Source: Puccinia triticina (taxonomy: Eukaryota > Basidiomycota > Pucciniomycetes > Pucciniales > Pucciniaceae). Taken from it: DNA of 64,000 bases. Where the stretch lies: assembly GCF_026914185.1 (NCBI RefSeq), contig NC_070567.1, forward strand, positions 4,800,001 through 4,864,000. The letters are read 5' to 3'. The translations under genes were made by a program, and so were the position numbers. Under the pieces are notes generated by a model that saw only the letters and a program-made list of their open reading frames with translations, made no database searches and was not told the DNA's origin. Positions 44,160 through 56,330 of this stretch are shown here, piece by piece; position 1 is the stretch's first letter; every line of letters starts with the position of its first letter.

Positions 44160-45146
44160 CTAATTAATTAATTTTGCTGAAGAGAAAGAACAGCAGGCAT
44201 ATACTCTTGAGAAGAAGGGTTTCACATGTGAAGCAGCAAACCTCCTCTTTGAAATTGTTCCATCCAGTTCTTCCAGGTTGTATGTGCCTCCTTCTTCCTG
44301 CTTGGTAATTCTATATGGACCATTCCATTTATTTTCAAACAACTTTCCATGCTGAGAATCCATACTCTTGTTTTAAACAGGGACAAGTTGGCCAATTCCC
44401 AAGGGTTTTCTGAGGTTCTTTTTCTGATATTGGCTTTCCAAAGACTGGAATCTGGACTCCTTTTTGTAAACTTCCTGTAAAATTTCCTCTCTTCTTTCCA
44501 GTTGGAGGAATCTTGCTAATAATAATTCTTCTGTTGTTCTGATATATTCCCAGTTGTTTCCAAGATATGTTTCTAGTTCCAAGTCCACAGGTAAAATAGC
44601 AGGTTGTCCAAAGACAAAGAGTCATTCACATGGGGAGTATCCAGTTGTCCTTTTGGTTGAAATTCTGTCAGAAAACAAGAACAGAGGGAGGTAATGTCTC
44701 CACTTCTTTCCATCTGTTGCACACAGTTTGACCAGAGTATCCTTAACAGAAATGGTGGCTCCTTGGGGTAATCTGGTGAGTTGAAATCTTCCAAGGGGGG
44801 TTTCAAAAGTAGCTAAAGGTCTTGATTCCATGGCTAACTCCCTCTCATCATATCCTCCCATTATATCACCCAGGCCATAGCAGGCCCTTCAAGTGAAAGA
44901 TTCAATGAGTTCTTCATGATTTGGTGAGATTCCAGAGTCTTTGATGGTCACCTTGTTAAGTCTTTGTAAGTCATGAACAACTTTGAGTTTTCCATCTTGT
45001 TCCTTTACACAGAAGACTGGTAAGGAGTAGCTGGAGCAGGATTGTTCATAAAATCTAGTTTTGACTCTTTCTCTTACTAATTCCACAAATCGGTCTTTAA
45101 TTGCTGCAGGGATGGGGATTGGTTTTTGTTGCCAGGGGTCATCCAC
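44160..45146 (-). pseudogene. Truncated pol: reverse transcriptase fused to integrase tail
   Basis: 45146-44861 gives the RT fingers region (IPIPAAIKDRFVELVRERV, CVKEQDGKLKVVHDLQRLNK). 44861-44760 gives YDERELAMESRPLATFETP and FQLTRLPQGAT, up to just before the catalytic motif. From there the frame jumps to integrase sequence (TLVKLCATDGKKWRHYLPLF, FSDRISTKRTTGYSP) and its C-terminal domain. The catalytic YxDD is absent. Several frame changes are present. Confidence 0.75.
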
Positions 45147-45863
45147 TGGACAAGGATTTTTTCTTTGATGGATTCAATATGCCTATTGAGAAATTCATCA
45201 GAAGGTATGAAGCAGCAGGAAGAACAGATGGAGCAAACCCATTGGATCTGGTCACTCAAATCTCCCCATTTATAGAAGGCTTAGACTTGAAGGATGAGGT
45301 AGAGGAAATGACTGGCTATGAGGATCAAGATTGGGAAATGTTAAAGAAGCAATTACTCAACAGGTTTGGATCTTCACTTCCCCTAGTCAGATATACCAGG
45401 CATGATCTTAAGGATGTAGTACACTCTGCCATTAAGGGAGGGGGTATTATAAGTACTACTGAAAATTTTAAAATTTTTAGGACCAAATTTTCAGCCATCA
45501 CTAATTACCTGGTAAGAATGGGATACAGTTTCAGTGTTGAAGAATTCAGAGACCACCTTCTAGAAGCCCTAAGTGAAAAGATAGAACAAGCTGACACCAA
45601 GGAACTATTCAGAACCAACAAGATGCTTGCCTCCAAGGATGGTGGTGACATTTTACCTGAAACTGATGTTTTGCTTTTGTATATCCATAAAGGAGTTCAC
45701 CAAAAATCAGTAATGTCCAGAACTTGAAGAAAGGTTTGGAAAGGAATTGACTGTGTTACCCCTGCTACTAATAATGCTCCCTCCAAAAATAAGACACAGG
45801 AAAAGGAAGTAGAAGAACTCACCAAAACTCTGTCCAGATGGCATACTCAGAAACCCTCTCCTT
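45143..45863 (+). repeat. Inverted copy of gag (arm 1)
   Basis: A plus-strand gag segment (LDKDFFFDGFNMPIEKFIRR ... LPETDVLLLYIHKGVHQKS) that is a diverged copy of the minus-strand gag at 46164-46881. The arms are 721 and 718 bp with a spacer of about 300 bp. Its left border falls inside RT sequence, so it arrived by rearrangement or a reverse-transcription template switch. Confidence 0.88.
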
Positions 45864-47025
45864 CAGATTTCCCAGTTTTCAGTGCTCCAGCAGGTAAGTT
45901 GAGTATTCCAGGTTGTTTCTGCTCTTGATGGTACTGATCTAATGCAATTTTGTAAGCTCTGCTCCTCTCCCAAGGTACTATGTTTCCATTAGGAAATCTT
46001 ACATTATTACCTTCCTTTTTAAATCTTCCATTTAGTTTGTCCAAGTTGGCCTGGTTGAACCTGGAGAAGGAATGGCCCATTTGGTGACAATAGTTGCATT
46101 TTATAGTTGTCCAATCCTTATCCTGCTGAGCCGGTTTTTAGGGAACATGACTCTTCATGAAGAAAGGAGAGGGTTTCTGAGTATGCCAGCTGGATAGAGT
46201 TTTGATGAGTTCTTCTACTTCCTTTTCCTGTGTCTTATTTTTGGAGGGAGAATTATTAGTAGCAGGGGTAACATAGGCAATTCCTTTCCAAACCTTTCTT
46301 CAAGTTCTGGACATTACTGATTTTTGGGGAAATCCTTTATGGACATACAAAAGCAAAAAATCAGTTTCAGGTAAAATATCACAACCATCCTTGGAGGCAA
46401 GCATCTTATTGGTTCTGACTAGTTCATTGGTGACAGATTTTTCTATCTCTTCACTTAGGGCTTCTAGAAAGTGGTCTCTGAATTCTTCAACACTGGAACT
46501 GTATCCCATTCTTACCAGGTAATTAGTGATGGCTGAAAATTTGGTCCTAAAACTTTTAAAATTTTCAGTAGTACTAATACCCCCTCCCTTAATGGCAGAC
46601 TGTACTACATCCTTAAGATCATGCCTGGTATATCTGACTAGGGGAAGTGAAGATCCAAACCTGTTGAGTAATTCCTTCTTTAAAATTTCCCAATCTTGAT
46701 CCTCATAGCCAGTCATTTCCTCTACCTCATCCTTCAAGTCTAAGCCTTCTATAAATGGGGAGATTTGAGTGACCAGATCCAATGGGGTTGCTCCATCTGT
46801 TCTTCCTGCTGCTTCATACCTTCTGATGAATTTCTCAATAGGCATATTGGATCCATCAAAGAAAAGATCCTTGTCCAGTGGTTTAATCTTGATTGCCTTG
46901 TGAGTTACCCCAGAGTACTTTGGCATGACAGGTTCTCCTTCCAGGTAGTGCACAGGGGCTTTCTTGACAGGTGGGGTTGGGTGATTTTTCCTGGCCATAA
47001 CTAAAGACTCTGGTTCTTGATCCAT
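45864..47025 (-). pseudogene. Gag of Ty3-type remnant (includes arm 2)
   Basis: Starts at 47025 (MDQEPESLVMARKNHPTPPV) and is open to 46300: YLEGEPVMPKYSGV, IEKFIRRYEAAGRTDG, LVTQISPFIEGLDLKDEVEE, VEEFRDHFLEALSEEIE. It then continues in another frame through a zinc-knuckle-like CNYCHQMGH to 45847. The frame change after 46300 indicates decay. Arm 2 of the inverted repeat is 46164-46881. Confidence 0.75.
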
Positions 47026-49760
47026 ATATTCCAGGCCTTAACTTTCAGAGGGAGCTATATTTTCTCTAATGGGTCCAGGGTTGACAGGTGAAGGGTTTCT
47101 TATAGTGATTGTGGGATTGGGCTGAATGATGACTCCTCCAGTATTGGATTCCAAGTCAGGTCCAGGTTGTTGAGTTTTTGGTTTTTATGGAGGAATGACC
47201 ATTTAATCCAGGGCCTTGATGATTAATCCAGTGTGGGAGTTACTTCTGGTATGTCTAAGCATTGTGATGGCAGGAGTAGGTGATTGGAGAGAAAATGAAA
47301 CTGCCAAGGTGGCTGATACAGAAACAAGAAGGGAATAAGAAATACCAAAAAGGGAAAATAAAGCTAATATGGGGGGTTGTATTGTGACAAGGCGGATACA
47401 TGATGTAATTAGAAAGGGCTGTGGCTTGTACCAAGGCAATGATGTAATAAAGGGTAAAGACAAGTAAAATGGGGGAGGCTGAAACAGTACAAACATGTGG
47501 CTGAAACCATAAGAGGATTATGTCATATTCTAGAAGGAAAAAACAGAAGTGAGGCGGGGTGTCACATGGCGGGGAAAAGAGGGTGGAAGAGAAAGGAGGG
47601 CCTGTCCTTGGTGTCAGAGGTCCTGGGGATTGATTCTTGAGGACGGTGGGGCCTTGAGTAGTCCAGAGTGGTTGATATTGAGGTGAAAAGCCTTTGATTT
47701 TGGTGCCATATTCAGGATTGGCTTACCACAATGTCACATAGTAGATAATTATTTACTTGGTATTTATTGGTGCTATAAGCATCATATACTTTGAGATCAG
47801 AAAATCATACCAAAAGGATTTGTGTATATCTAGGTGAAAATTATATAAATTTTCAAATATTTCACCTAATAGCCCCGTGTTGCATCCTAAATCATCTAAG
47901 CATCATTTGGCTGTCACAAATGTAGTGCATACAGTTGTGTGACACATTCTTGCAGTTAGCCCCTCAGCCAATGCACACCAAAGCTAGACCAGATTAAAAT
48001 TATGATTTAAGAGAAGCCAATATCTTGTTGGCAAGTTCAAGATACCCTTGCTATATGACTCCTTTTCCCAAAGGGACCAAGTGCAAGGGCAATTGGTGAG
48101 TTCTCTCTTATGTTATACACTTACTTCCGACTGGTTCTGGAAATAAAAAACAAAGAGAAAGCTTTCATAGCAACCTAAAGGGTATGAGTTTACACAGAGT
48201 CTCAGAGATCAAAAATTATAATGGTCAAAACATGGTGATTTTTGGTAGGATCAAGTACACATTATCATTAAGTTGGTCTTAGTTTTAGAATCTGTATGCC
48301 ATACATTCTCCCCAAAAATTCTACAACAACTGGTATGTCTGGTCCAAATTCAGAACAATTTTTGTTGGAATTTCAACTTCTGACAATGATCAAAAAGAAG
48401 TAGATGAGCTGAGCACTGAATGTTGAGGGTTGAGATAAGAAGGGGTAGTGAGGATGTGGACCTCACCAGATGTGACTCAAGGTGCCACAGAGTGAAAGAT
48501 GAGAGAGAACCAATGATTTGATTCACATGTAGCTAGCATGGTATAAGTAGTCTAAGTACATGTTGACAAATTGTGAGTGAAAAGGAATTGAGTATGCAAA
48601 AAATAGACAAGGCTCATGAGTACATGTCACACAAAAAAGATAAGACATGCTAGATCAGCATAAGTCAGGGATGTCAGGGTTCAATGAGCACAAGTCATAT
48701 GATCAGACATACACAACCAGACACTGTACAGACTATGATGAGTGAAAAACAAAGAGCAGAAACATTATAGGGGATCTGGGAATTTGGGATGAGTAAGAAG
48801 AAAGAGACAAAGCTTCAACAAGTTTGAGCCAACATCTAAAATGGTCCCAACCAAACCTCTAGATGGCTTCTGCAATGGCACACACAAACCGGTGCTTCCT
48901 GTGGTGTATTCTGGAAACAAGTGCATCATGTGAAATTCTTTTCACCAAAGGTCACCACATTCTTCCTTCACAGCACTCTGCCCTCAACCTAAAACCTGCT
49001 GTGCAAAGCTCTTGTGCGTGGAGGAGTAGTATTGAGTCTGGGACAATTCAGCTGATCTTTTCCCTGAGCTCTGCCGGCCCTACTGGATGAGCATGTTGAA
49101 GAGTTGATGTGTGAGTTGATCTTCTGAAGCAATCAAGGTATTAGAAAAATATGAAAGACACAAAGACTGTGAAGATAAGGCCTTAAATTCCTCCAGAAGA
49201 AAGCCAGCATATGCCAACCATACATGAATGTTTTTTGGATATTTATCATCTAGGTTGAGTTCTGGGCACTCAAAGCCAAGCAGCACAAAACCTGAAAGTT
49301 TGTCATGCGAGAATGCCTGATAGGGCATAAGTCTCTCCGATGACGCCTCAGGCAGGGACTTCGTTCAGTTCGGGGGTGGATGAGATGTGAGGGGAGGCCC
49401 CCCTTATATGTATTTGTTGGCAAGGATGCATTGGGCCCTGCTATATGGACAGGCTCCATCAGTCCACAGGTGTGGCTACATACTCCTGGACTTCGTGTAT
49501 AGGCCTTTCACCGATATACAACCACTTCCTCGACGCTCGCCCCCATTTATTCCGGTTTTGGGCGGTGACCGGTGTGTGAATATAAGATGATACATATGGC
49601 GTGTAGAGTACAGATAGAGGTATCTCTATTACTTGACAAGGACAGAGCATGAGGATCGGATCGGGAGATCGGACGGAAGCCCAAATGAATCGACGCCGAT
49701 CAAGCCCGCGGAGGCCCACCAACCCGGCCGGTTTTCGGGGTTGTTGGTGCACCTTGAAGA
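47026..49760. other. Gene-poor region
   Basis: The left part is probably the leader and LTR of the Ty3-type remnant. A GTCTCTCCGATGACGCC...GGCAGGGACTTCG fold-back lies at 49333-49365 (GTCCCTCC-like). No supported gene; the 3' flank of MED7 is at the right. Confidence 0.45.
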
Positions 49761-50771
49761 CTAAGTAGAGGATTGACGAGGCGGAGGCAGAGGGACGAGC
49801 GAGGCGAGGAGGGCGTAGTCATATCGAGCGGCCGATGACCGGGCCGGCGCCGACGGCTGACGGGTAGTGTCTAGCCTGGCGTCTTTCTCGTCTTGCCCGC
49901 CCTTTCCGTCCTCCTCGTCCTCCGAGTTGCCCGACGAGAGCAGGTCGGTGGGCGCGGGTTTGAGCGCGGCGAGCTGTTCTCTGAGCTCGGCACAAGTGCT
50001 ATCTCACCCAACCCACCGATCAACACTCCCCTTCCAACAGCGAGTCACAAGAGAAGGAGGGAGGGGTACTCACGACAAAACGCGTGCGGCATTGGTCCGT
50101 TTATCGTTCGCCTGGTGGCGGAGCATGAGTTTGAGCGTCTCGCGGGCCTGGCGAGGACGCAGTTCGTTACAGAGACCATGGATGTTGAACGCGGCGAGCT
50201 CGATGTGGGAGACGATCTGGTCCGTCTGAGTCCCCGTCCCTCCCCCCGTCGACGATGGATCCGATGGGGCGAGGGAGACGGGGCCTTGGGTGGATAGGAC
50301 GGAGAGGAGTTGGAGGTACGCGTGGATGAGCGTGTTGAGCAGGCTCTGCAGCGCCTGTTTCCGGTCTTCACAACAAAGTCAGGCCCATGCACCACGAGAG
50401 GGAGAGGAGGGGGGCGACGTACCGAGGGAGGGGTCGTACAGCTTGGGCATCCCCTCGAGGCTCGTCTGCGGGACGGATCCAGGCCAGGGCTCGCGGTCGC
50501 CGAACGCGGTCCATCCCCCGTTCTCGCGGATCCAGTCGAGGTTAGGCGGGTGGACGAGGGTGCGCAGGTCGATCTGCTCCTCGTTACTGTCCTGCTGCTC
50601 GTCGAGGCCGAGGATCCGGGCTTGTGCGGACGGGTCGAAGGGCGCGGCGAGGCTCTCGGACGGAGTGATGGATACCAGCCGGCGGGCTTGGGCCAAGTTG
50701 TGGTTCGTGAAGTGCTTGTGCCGGGGCGGCGGGGGCGGGAAGAAGGAGGAGTTGACCTCGTTGGATTCCAT
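49761..50771 (-). CDS. MED7: Mediator of RNA polymerase II transcription subunit 7
   Basis: A nuclear subunit of the Mediator middle module that links transcription factors to RNA polymerase II. Exons 50423-50771, 50074-50365 and 49761-49998 (introns of 57 and 75 bp, GT/AG) give 879 nt, 292 residues. The start at 50771 gives the Med7 N-terminus MESNEVNSSFFPPPPPRHKH followed by FTNHNLAQARRL. A linker leads to DLRTLVHPPNLDWI...WTAFG...LEGMPKLYDPSL, the conserved PP-rich entry segment. Exon 2 has the family's helical signature AAFNIHGLCNELRPRQARETL. The C-terminus after about residue 215 is an acidic, Ser/Pro-rich tail that is longer than in yeast. An alternative frame starting upstream of 50771 is unlikely because the family's first residues match here. 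Confidence 0.92.
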
Positions 50772-51109
50772 GGTGCAAAGGGTTCGGCTCTGGGTGCACT
50801 CTGCCACCACCACACTGTGGTATGTGTGTATGCATATACACCACGTGTATGGATATATGCATGCACACACAAGCAAACACAAAAACAGCTTTTGCAAGTC
50901 AGCCAGCTTGCTTGCAAGACAATGCCTTGTGAGAAGCAGTGCCAGTACATATTTAACTATCGGCCTTGACGAGTTTCTTGCTGGGCATGTTTTTGGAGTG
51001 ATGCTGCCGAGACGGGGCTTGGAGAAGAGACCCATCCATCCCTGGCTATTTGTGTAGATCCCGCCGCTGCCGGCGTCAGAGGACTCTTCCTAGTGGTGCC
51101 CTGCAGACT

Positions 51110-51290
51110 TACAGTTAGTTTGTCTTGTCCGACTCTGAATGATATGAGGGTGAAGAGTGTTGATTCCCAGTACAAATGTCTTGCCCCTGCCCATCCTGGT
51201 CTCGTTTCCCTTGACAAAGACGGGGAAGATGCGGAGGTACAACTGTAACTTGCGAAGGAGCCAGTCGGAGCTCGCCTTGGGAATCAAATC
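51110..51290 (-). pseudogene. Mitochondrial ribosomal protein L16-like fragment
   Basis: The frame reads LRKLQLYLRIFPVFVKGN followed by ETRMGRGKT. It matches the L16 segment LR..FP..PV..KGNETRMGKGKG that contacts 23S rRNA. It then diverges (FVLGINTLHPH). Neither upstream nor downstream L16 sequence was found nearby, so this is probably a gene relic in the MED7 upstream region, or an isolated exon. The match is short. Confidence 0.4.
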
Positions 51291-51446
51291 AACTCTTCCT
51301 GCTACATCAGATGGAACACCGAATTCCCTTCCAGCCGTTGCATTCCAATATTCGCACTCACAACTCTGTCTCAGACCTCATTATATAATCCCTCCAGCTG
51401 AACCAAATCCAGTCATACCAACAATCATCCTCTTAGAGTCTTGGCG

Positions 51447-53034
51447 ATGTTCTTGCCCACAATGATCTGCTTGCCCTTTGCATTCCTGTTCTTATGGGTC
51501 GCGCATCCCCCTTCCTCACTCGCCCGCCATACCTTGCACAAGCGTATGGCGGGTGATGGGATGACTAATCAGGGTGCCCGTCTCCTTGAAGCTTCCTCAA
51601 GAGCGCGGGAGCACCCAAGCGCCTATGATCAAATAGCTAGTACTACTTCTGACCTCGTAGTTCCTCTACTCGACTCTGGCCGTCGTCGTCCAACAGACCC
51701 AAGCCCGCATTTGCCTTCAGCTGCTCCCATCCCTGCTATGATAGATCAATTCAGCTCCGCTTGGAAGTCCGTCTCTTTTCTTCCAAAATTACTTTACTTC
51801 GCCACTTCTCGGCCCAGGATATTCAGCTACGCTCGCCAACTTCAAGGCGAATTTTCCAATTTACCGTCCGACTCAGACCAAATACTGCACCTCGACGCCA
51901 TGATTAAAAACATGCTCCAAGGCTTGATCAACGAAAGCAATCACAAATCTTACCTAAGAATCAATCTTTCCTACTTCAACGACCAAATCGCGCAACAGAC
52001 GACCTTGCATTTGCGCGAAATCCGAAAGTTCATAACTGAGGGGGAGATGCAGAAGTACGACACAAAAATAGCGAGAAACACCCAGCTGATCGCCGAGAAA
52101 CTCAGACCCGCGAGGCCTGGCGGCATACATCCTCTTGTTGACCTGTCCAAAAAAATCTCGGAAGTCAACTGGCGTGACCTGCAGGCTTCTCGGAAAGGTA
52201 AGAGCTCAATGATCTCACTTTGCGTGCAAGAACCCGCCAGAAAAAAAACAGTCTATCATACTAATCACCCGAATACTCCCACTGGCAGCCATCCGCTCCC
52301 ACAAGGAGCCGTTTATAGCAGCTTTAGCCGATTTACATGGATTATTTGGACCCCAGAATATCTTCAAACCCTCATTAACCACGATGCTTCACCAAGGCAG
52401 CTTCCGGAATTGGAGAAATACCCTTAGACCTTTTAGCCTAGGTAAATTGGTCGAGGAACTTCAAGAATTACAGCCTCGCCTCACAGAGCTGGCCGAATAC
52501 CTATACAAGGCCAACAACGCGCCGGCCGATTTGTCACTCCCCCACAACTTGGTGTATGAGCTCAATCAGTTTCAAATAAGACAAGCTGGGAGGTTTGGGG
52601 ATTTCCAAGCCTTTGAAACATACATGTCAAAAGTTATCCAATCAGAGCATTACAAAGCTTTTCAAACCGAACTCGAGTGTAAGCCACCAGCTGCCAGGCA
52701 GCTAAACCTAGGGAAGTGTCATGCCTTGAGCTGATGTATCTATCTGCCTGCCATAGCCCCCAAGGACATAGCCGGTTACGAACTTCAGCTCATACAGCTC
52801 CCAGGCGACGCGCAGACATTGAGAAGCATGGTCCAACTTCCTGGGGATGACATCCTTGCTTTCGCCGAGGATCTTCAAGTGAGAGAATGGGCCCGAGAAA
52901 ACACTGAAAAGCGTTTGGCTACAGCGACCAAAGCCTGGGAACTCAGAGAAAACCTTTTACAGTTCTATACCCCTCAAGGTCTCAACCTCATTTCCCAAAA
53001 GATAACTGCTGTTGTAAAATTTTTCAGACAATGA
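51447..53034 (+). CDS. Secreted protein, 472 residues, unknown function
   Basis: Exons 51447-52197, 52289-52678 and 52757-53034 (introns 91 and 78 bp; donors GTAAGA and GTAAGC, acceptors GGCAG and CATAG) total 1419 nt in one frame, ending TGA. Met at 51447 or 51462 starts a signal peptide (MICLPFAFLFLWVAHPPSSL). The mature protein is largely alpha-helical, with repeated segments such as HLDAMIKNMLQGLINESN, LRINLSYFNDQIAQQTTLHL, GKLVEELQELQPRLTELAEY, FQAFETYMSKVIQSEHYKAF and FAEDLQVREWARENTEKRL. No Cys-rich pattern, transmembrane segment or known domain is seen. It is plausibly a rust-specific secreted protein; an effector role is inference. Met 51447 and MED7 (start 50771) are divergent, about 0.68 kb apart. 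Confidence 0.78.
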
Positions 53035-53535
53035 TTTGAGAATTGATATATAGAGTGATCAATAGTGATGACTTGTAGATGTTGGGCTGATCTCATGCAC
53101 CAACATCTCATATCCATGCCCCCATGTTGCCTTTTTGTGAATGACCATTGATGGGTATTTACATCATCACCAAAAATACCTTTTCAATTGTGTCCTCCTC
53201 ATAAATTCAATAACCAGCTTTCTATTCAGAAGAGATAACAGAGCACATAATATAGTCCTTCCAATTTTCCATGGAAAGTTGAGGACCCTGAACTGCACCC
53301 AACACCATCACGTGGGTGCAAGGTACCTGCCAACAGGTGCTGGGTACCCAATCACCATTTTTATATCATAGAGTAGTTCCCACAGGGCACTACCCAGGGA
53401 GTGCCACAGCTGAATATGGTGTTGGTTTTTGTCTGAACTGAAGCAGAAGTCCTTGATATCTGATGTTTGAATTGTTTCATTACTTGGGCAAGAACAATAG
53501 GCCAATCTAATTTGGATTGATATGCAACTATTCAA

Positions 53536-53706
53536 TTATGGTGTTCAAAGTTGGAATTTATGCATGCATAATTCATAAATCATAAATTCATATTTTTTTT
53601 TGGCTGGGAAACAAAGATTACGTAAGCAGTCTCCTGCAAACAAAGCTTTATGAATTTATGATTTATGCATTTATGCATGCATAAATTTCAACTTTGAACA
53701 CCATAA
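53536..53706. mobile_element. 171 bp MITE (TTATGGTGTTCAAAGTTG ends)
   Basis: Left TTATGGTGTTCAAAGTTGGAA and right CAACTTTGAACACCATAA are inverted copies. The inverted match continues through AATTTATGCATGCAT and AATTCATAAATCATAAATTC. Almost the whole element folds into one hairpin. A target duplication was not clear. Confidence 0.8.
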
Positions 53707-53731
53707 ATGTGAACTATCATTCAACTACATA

Positions 53732-53920
53732 GGGGGTTTCAAACATGGTGCAGGTCCTGTTTCAGGAACCCCTGATTCAGAAAATCAGGGCACCTGCAAC
53801 ACACCCACCCAATTTTACTCAAAAAACATACAGAAATAATTTGATAATTCATTTTGCAGGAACTTTATTTTCCTGAATTGGGGCTCCTGAAATGGGACCT
53901 GCACCATGTTTGAAACCCCC
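53732..53920. mobile_element. 189 bp MITE flanked by TA (GGGGGTTTCAAACATGG ends)
   Basis: GGGGGTTTCAAACATGGTGC and the inverse GCACCATGTTTGAAACCCCC bound the element, with further inverted matches AGGTCC/GGACCT and TTTCAGGA/TCCTGAAA. TA lies on both sides, consistent with a Tc1/mariner-type target. No coding capacity. Confidence 0.82.
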
Positions 53921-53924
53921 TATT

Positions 53925-55320
53925 TGCAGTCATCTTGAAGTCAAGCTCATTTCAATCCTCAATTGTGTTCCACATTTCAAAACCACTCTTGCATCCCCAA
54001 TTTCTTCTTACTGTGATGTGAAATCCCTTTTTCAGATAGATATCACATCTTCACAGGAACTGCAGATTAAAAACCTTTCTGAAATCAGTTACAAGCAATT
54101 CTGGAACAGCTATGTTCACCTTAGAGCAGTGCAATTCTGCTAAAAATTGGTTTCAAGTAGCAGAATTGAACCATCTTTGTGCTGAAGCTACACAAAAAGG
54201 ACACAAACAAGCACTTGTTACGCTGCACTGTGTCACTCCTTAGCAGATTTAAGCCTTTTTTCCATTGCAAAGACTGTTTCAGAGCATAACATAGCTTAGC
54301 AGGGGTAGCAGCATGCTAAAACTGCCAAAGAAAGGTCATGGTTAGCAGTGGCGCAATAGCACCAAGGGACCCTGTATTGACCCACCATTGTTACAAGACA
54401 CCCACAGAGTGGTGCAGTAACCGCTAGCCTCATTCATGTGATGTAACAACTTCTTTGGCCCCATTTTTATATTTTGAAATTTGAGATGTGAAATCAATCC
54501 AAAACAGGTGGGTGACATATATTCTTCACGTACTTCATCAAAAATATTCATAAATCATTCCCTCACAGTGAAAGGTGTTTCCTGGAATTGCACAAAAAAA
54601 TGCATAGAATACTATGTAAAAAGGGTGGAAGAATGGTTGAATTCAAGACTGGATTTTCAGTTCTGCAGTTAATCTGGAGGTCACAACCACTTCACATAGA
54701 TCAGCCGCTCAGGTTTTTTTTTTTTTTTGCAATGTACAGATGCATTATATGCACATGCAACTTTTTTACATTTTGCCAATGTCACCCTATAATGAGTGGT
54801 ACCAGTACCAGCAGACGGGACAAGCGGATGAGGACGGTGTGGAACTACTCAAATGGGAGAATAGAGCTGGGAAGGGAAATGTATAACTACACTACTACTA
54901 ATGTAATCTATGCCAAGAATGCTGATATAAGAGCTGCCTTCCTGACTAATACTACTGGGTATGAGTGTAACACTAAGAAAAAGAAGAAAGGTGTGGCATT
55001 TCTACTCTAATCTTAGACTGACTAATACTATGAGCTGACTACTTGTACCTGTGGGATATGAGGAGGAGAGGAGGAGTAGTGGGGGAAAAGATGAAAGGTG
55101 ATGTGCAAATGTGAATGATATATGCAGGGGGATATATTTCTGGTAAGTATGAAAGTGTATAAGATGTGTGAATGGCAATATTATCTAATGGAGTGGTGAA
55201 ATATGTACTGATGAAGGTGTATCTAATGGTGTGGTGAAAAGTTCATACAGGGTGTATGGGGTAGAAAATGCATGTTGGGATACAACATCTAGAGGGGAGT
55301 ATATATCAGACATGGCCTTG
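53925..55320. other. Gene-poor region
   Basis: No supported gene. Sequence is AT-rich with poly-T tracts (54714-54728). Confidence 0.45.
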
Positions 55321-55324
55321 CGAT

Positions 55325-56250
55325 ACCCGTTTGGCGGTACCCGGCACCAGCTGGCGGGTACCGCTTGGCTCTTGATGGTACCCGCCAGCTGGTGCCGGGT
55401 GTGGTACCTGGTGCCTGCTTTTGGGCAAAATTTGACCCGGTACCCGGATACCGCTCTGGGTACCGCTCAGAAGCCCCCCTATAGGAGTCTCACGAGAAAA
55501 TCACTCCTCTCAATGACCGTGTCTGTTCCGGTCATCGAGAGGCGTGTCTACTCCTCTCAATGACCGGAACGGAGAGTAGTTGAAACACAAGGCAATTGAG
55601 CACTCCTCTCGATGACCAAAACGGTCCCGGTCATTGAGAGGAGGAAACACACTTCACCAGAACGGTCCCAGTCATCGAAAGGAGTAAGCACACCTATTGA
55701 TGACCAGAACGGTCCCAATCATCAAGAGGAGTAAACACACCTCTTGGCCTCTTGGTGACCGGAGCAGACCCAGTCATCAAGGGGATTAAGTAATCCTCTT
55801 GACTCTGGTCATTGAGGAAGTGTTTACTCCTCTCAATGACCGGGATCATTCCGGTCATCGAGAGGAGTGCTTGCCTCCTGGTGATCGGAGTAGACCCAGA
55901 TGTCAAGGGGATTAAGTAATCCTCTTGATGACCGGGTCTGCTCCGGTCACCGAGAGGCAAGCACTCCCTCAATGACCGGAGCAAACTGTTCAATGAGAGG
56001 AGTGATGAACAGTTCGCTCTGGTCATTGAGGGGAGTCTTTACTTCTCTTGATGACCAGAATGGACCCGGTCATCTAGAAATTAAATTGAGAAGATTTCCT
56101 TTTTTGTTTTTATTGGAAAGTACCACTGGTACCCGGCCAAAGTACCGCTGGTACCCTCCTGTTGGTGCCTGGTGCAGTACCTGGTGCCTGCATTTGGATA
56201 AAATTTGACCTGGTACCCGGGTGTCAACCGGTACCTGGGTCCCACAGGGC
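55325..56250. repeat. GGTACC repeats flanking a palindromic GGTCATTGAGAGG array
   Basis: 55325-55470 and 56117-56250 carry related GGTACC-rich sequence in the same orientation (TACCTGGTGCCTGC...AAAATTTGACC). Between them, 55496-56077 is an array in which CTCAATGACCGG and CCGGTCATTGAGAG words alternate every 30-60 bp, with ACGGTCC spacers. Each unit can form a hairpin. The array is similar in design to that in the 24306-25722 element. Confidence 0.75.
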
Positions 56251-56330
56251 CATCTCTAGTATATATGTGAGGAAATACAACAAGGGGGAAATCATGATGA
56301 GCACAATGTAACAAGGTCTGAAGATGAGCA

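Larger units (their letters stand above)
44160..47025 (-). mobile_element. Ty3-type retrotransposon remnant with internal inverted duplication
   Basis: Minus-strand order: gag start (47025) with capsid-like sequence, a CX2CX4H knuckle (CNYCHQMGH near 46080), then a fragment of reverse transcriptase (45146-44750, HDLQRLNKVTIKD, SRPLATFETPLGRFQLTRLP), then integrase C-terminal pieces (44720-44160, LVKLCATDGKKWRHYLP, ENKWNGPYRIT, AASHVKPFF). Protease, most of the polymerase, RNase H and most of integrase are deleted. A second gag segment in the opposite orientation occupies 45143-45863. LTRs were not identified with confidence. Confidence 0.8.

Noticed and set aside
50045..50950. 301-codon minus-strand frame over MED7
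   Set aside because: Out-of-frame shadow of MED7 in GC-rich sequence; Arg/Pro/Ser-rich with no conservation pattern, whereas the MED7 frame has the family signature.
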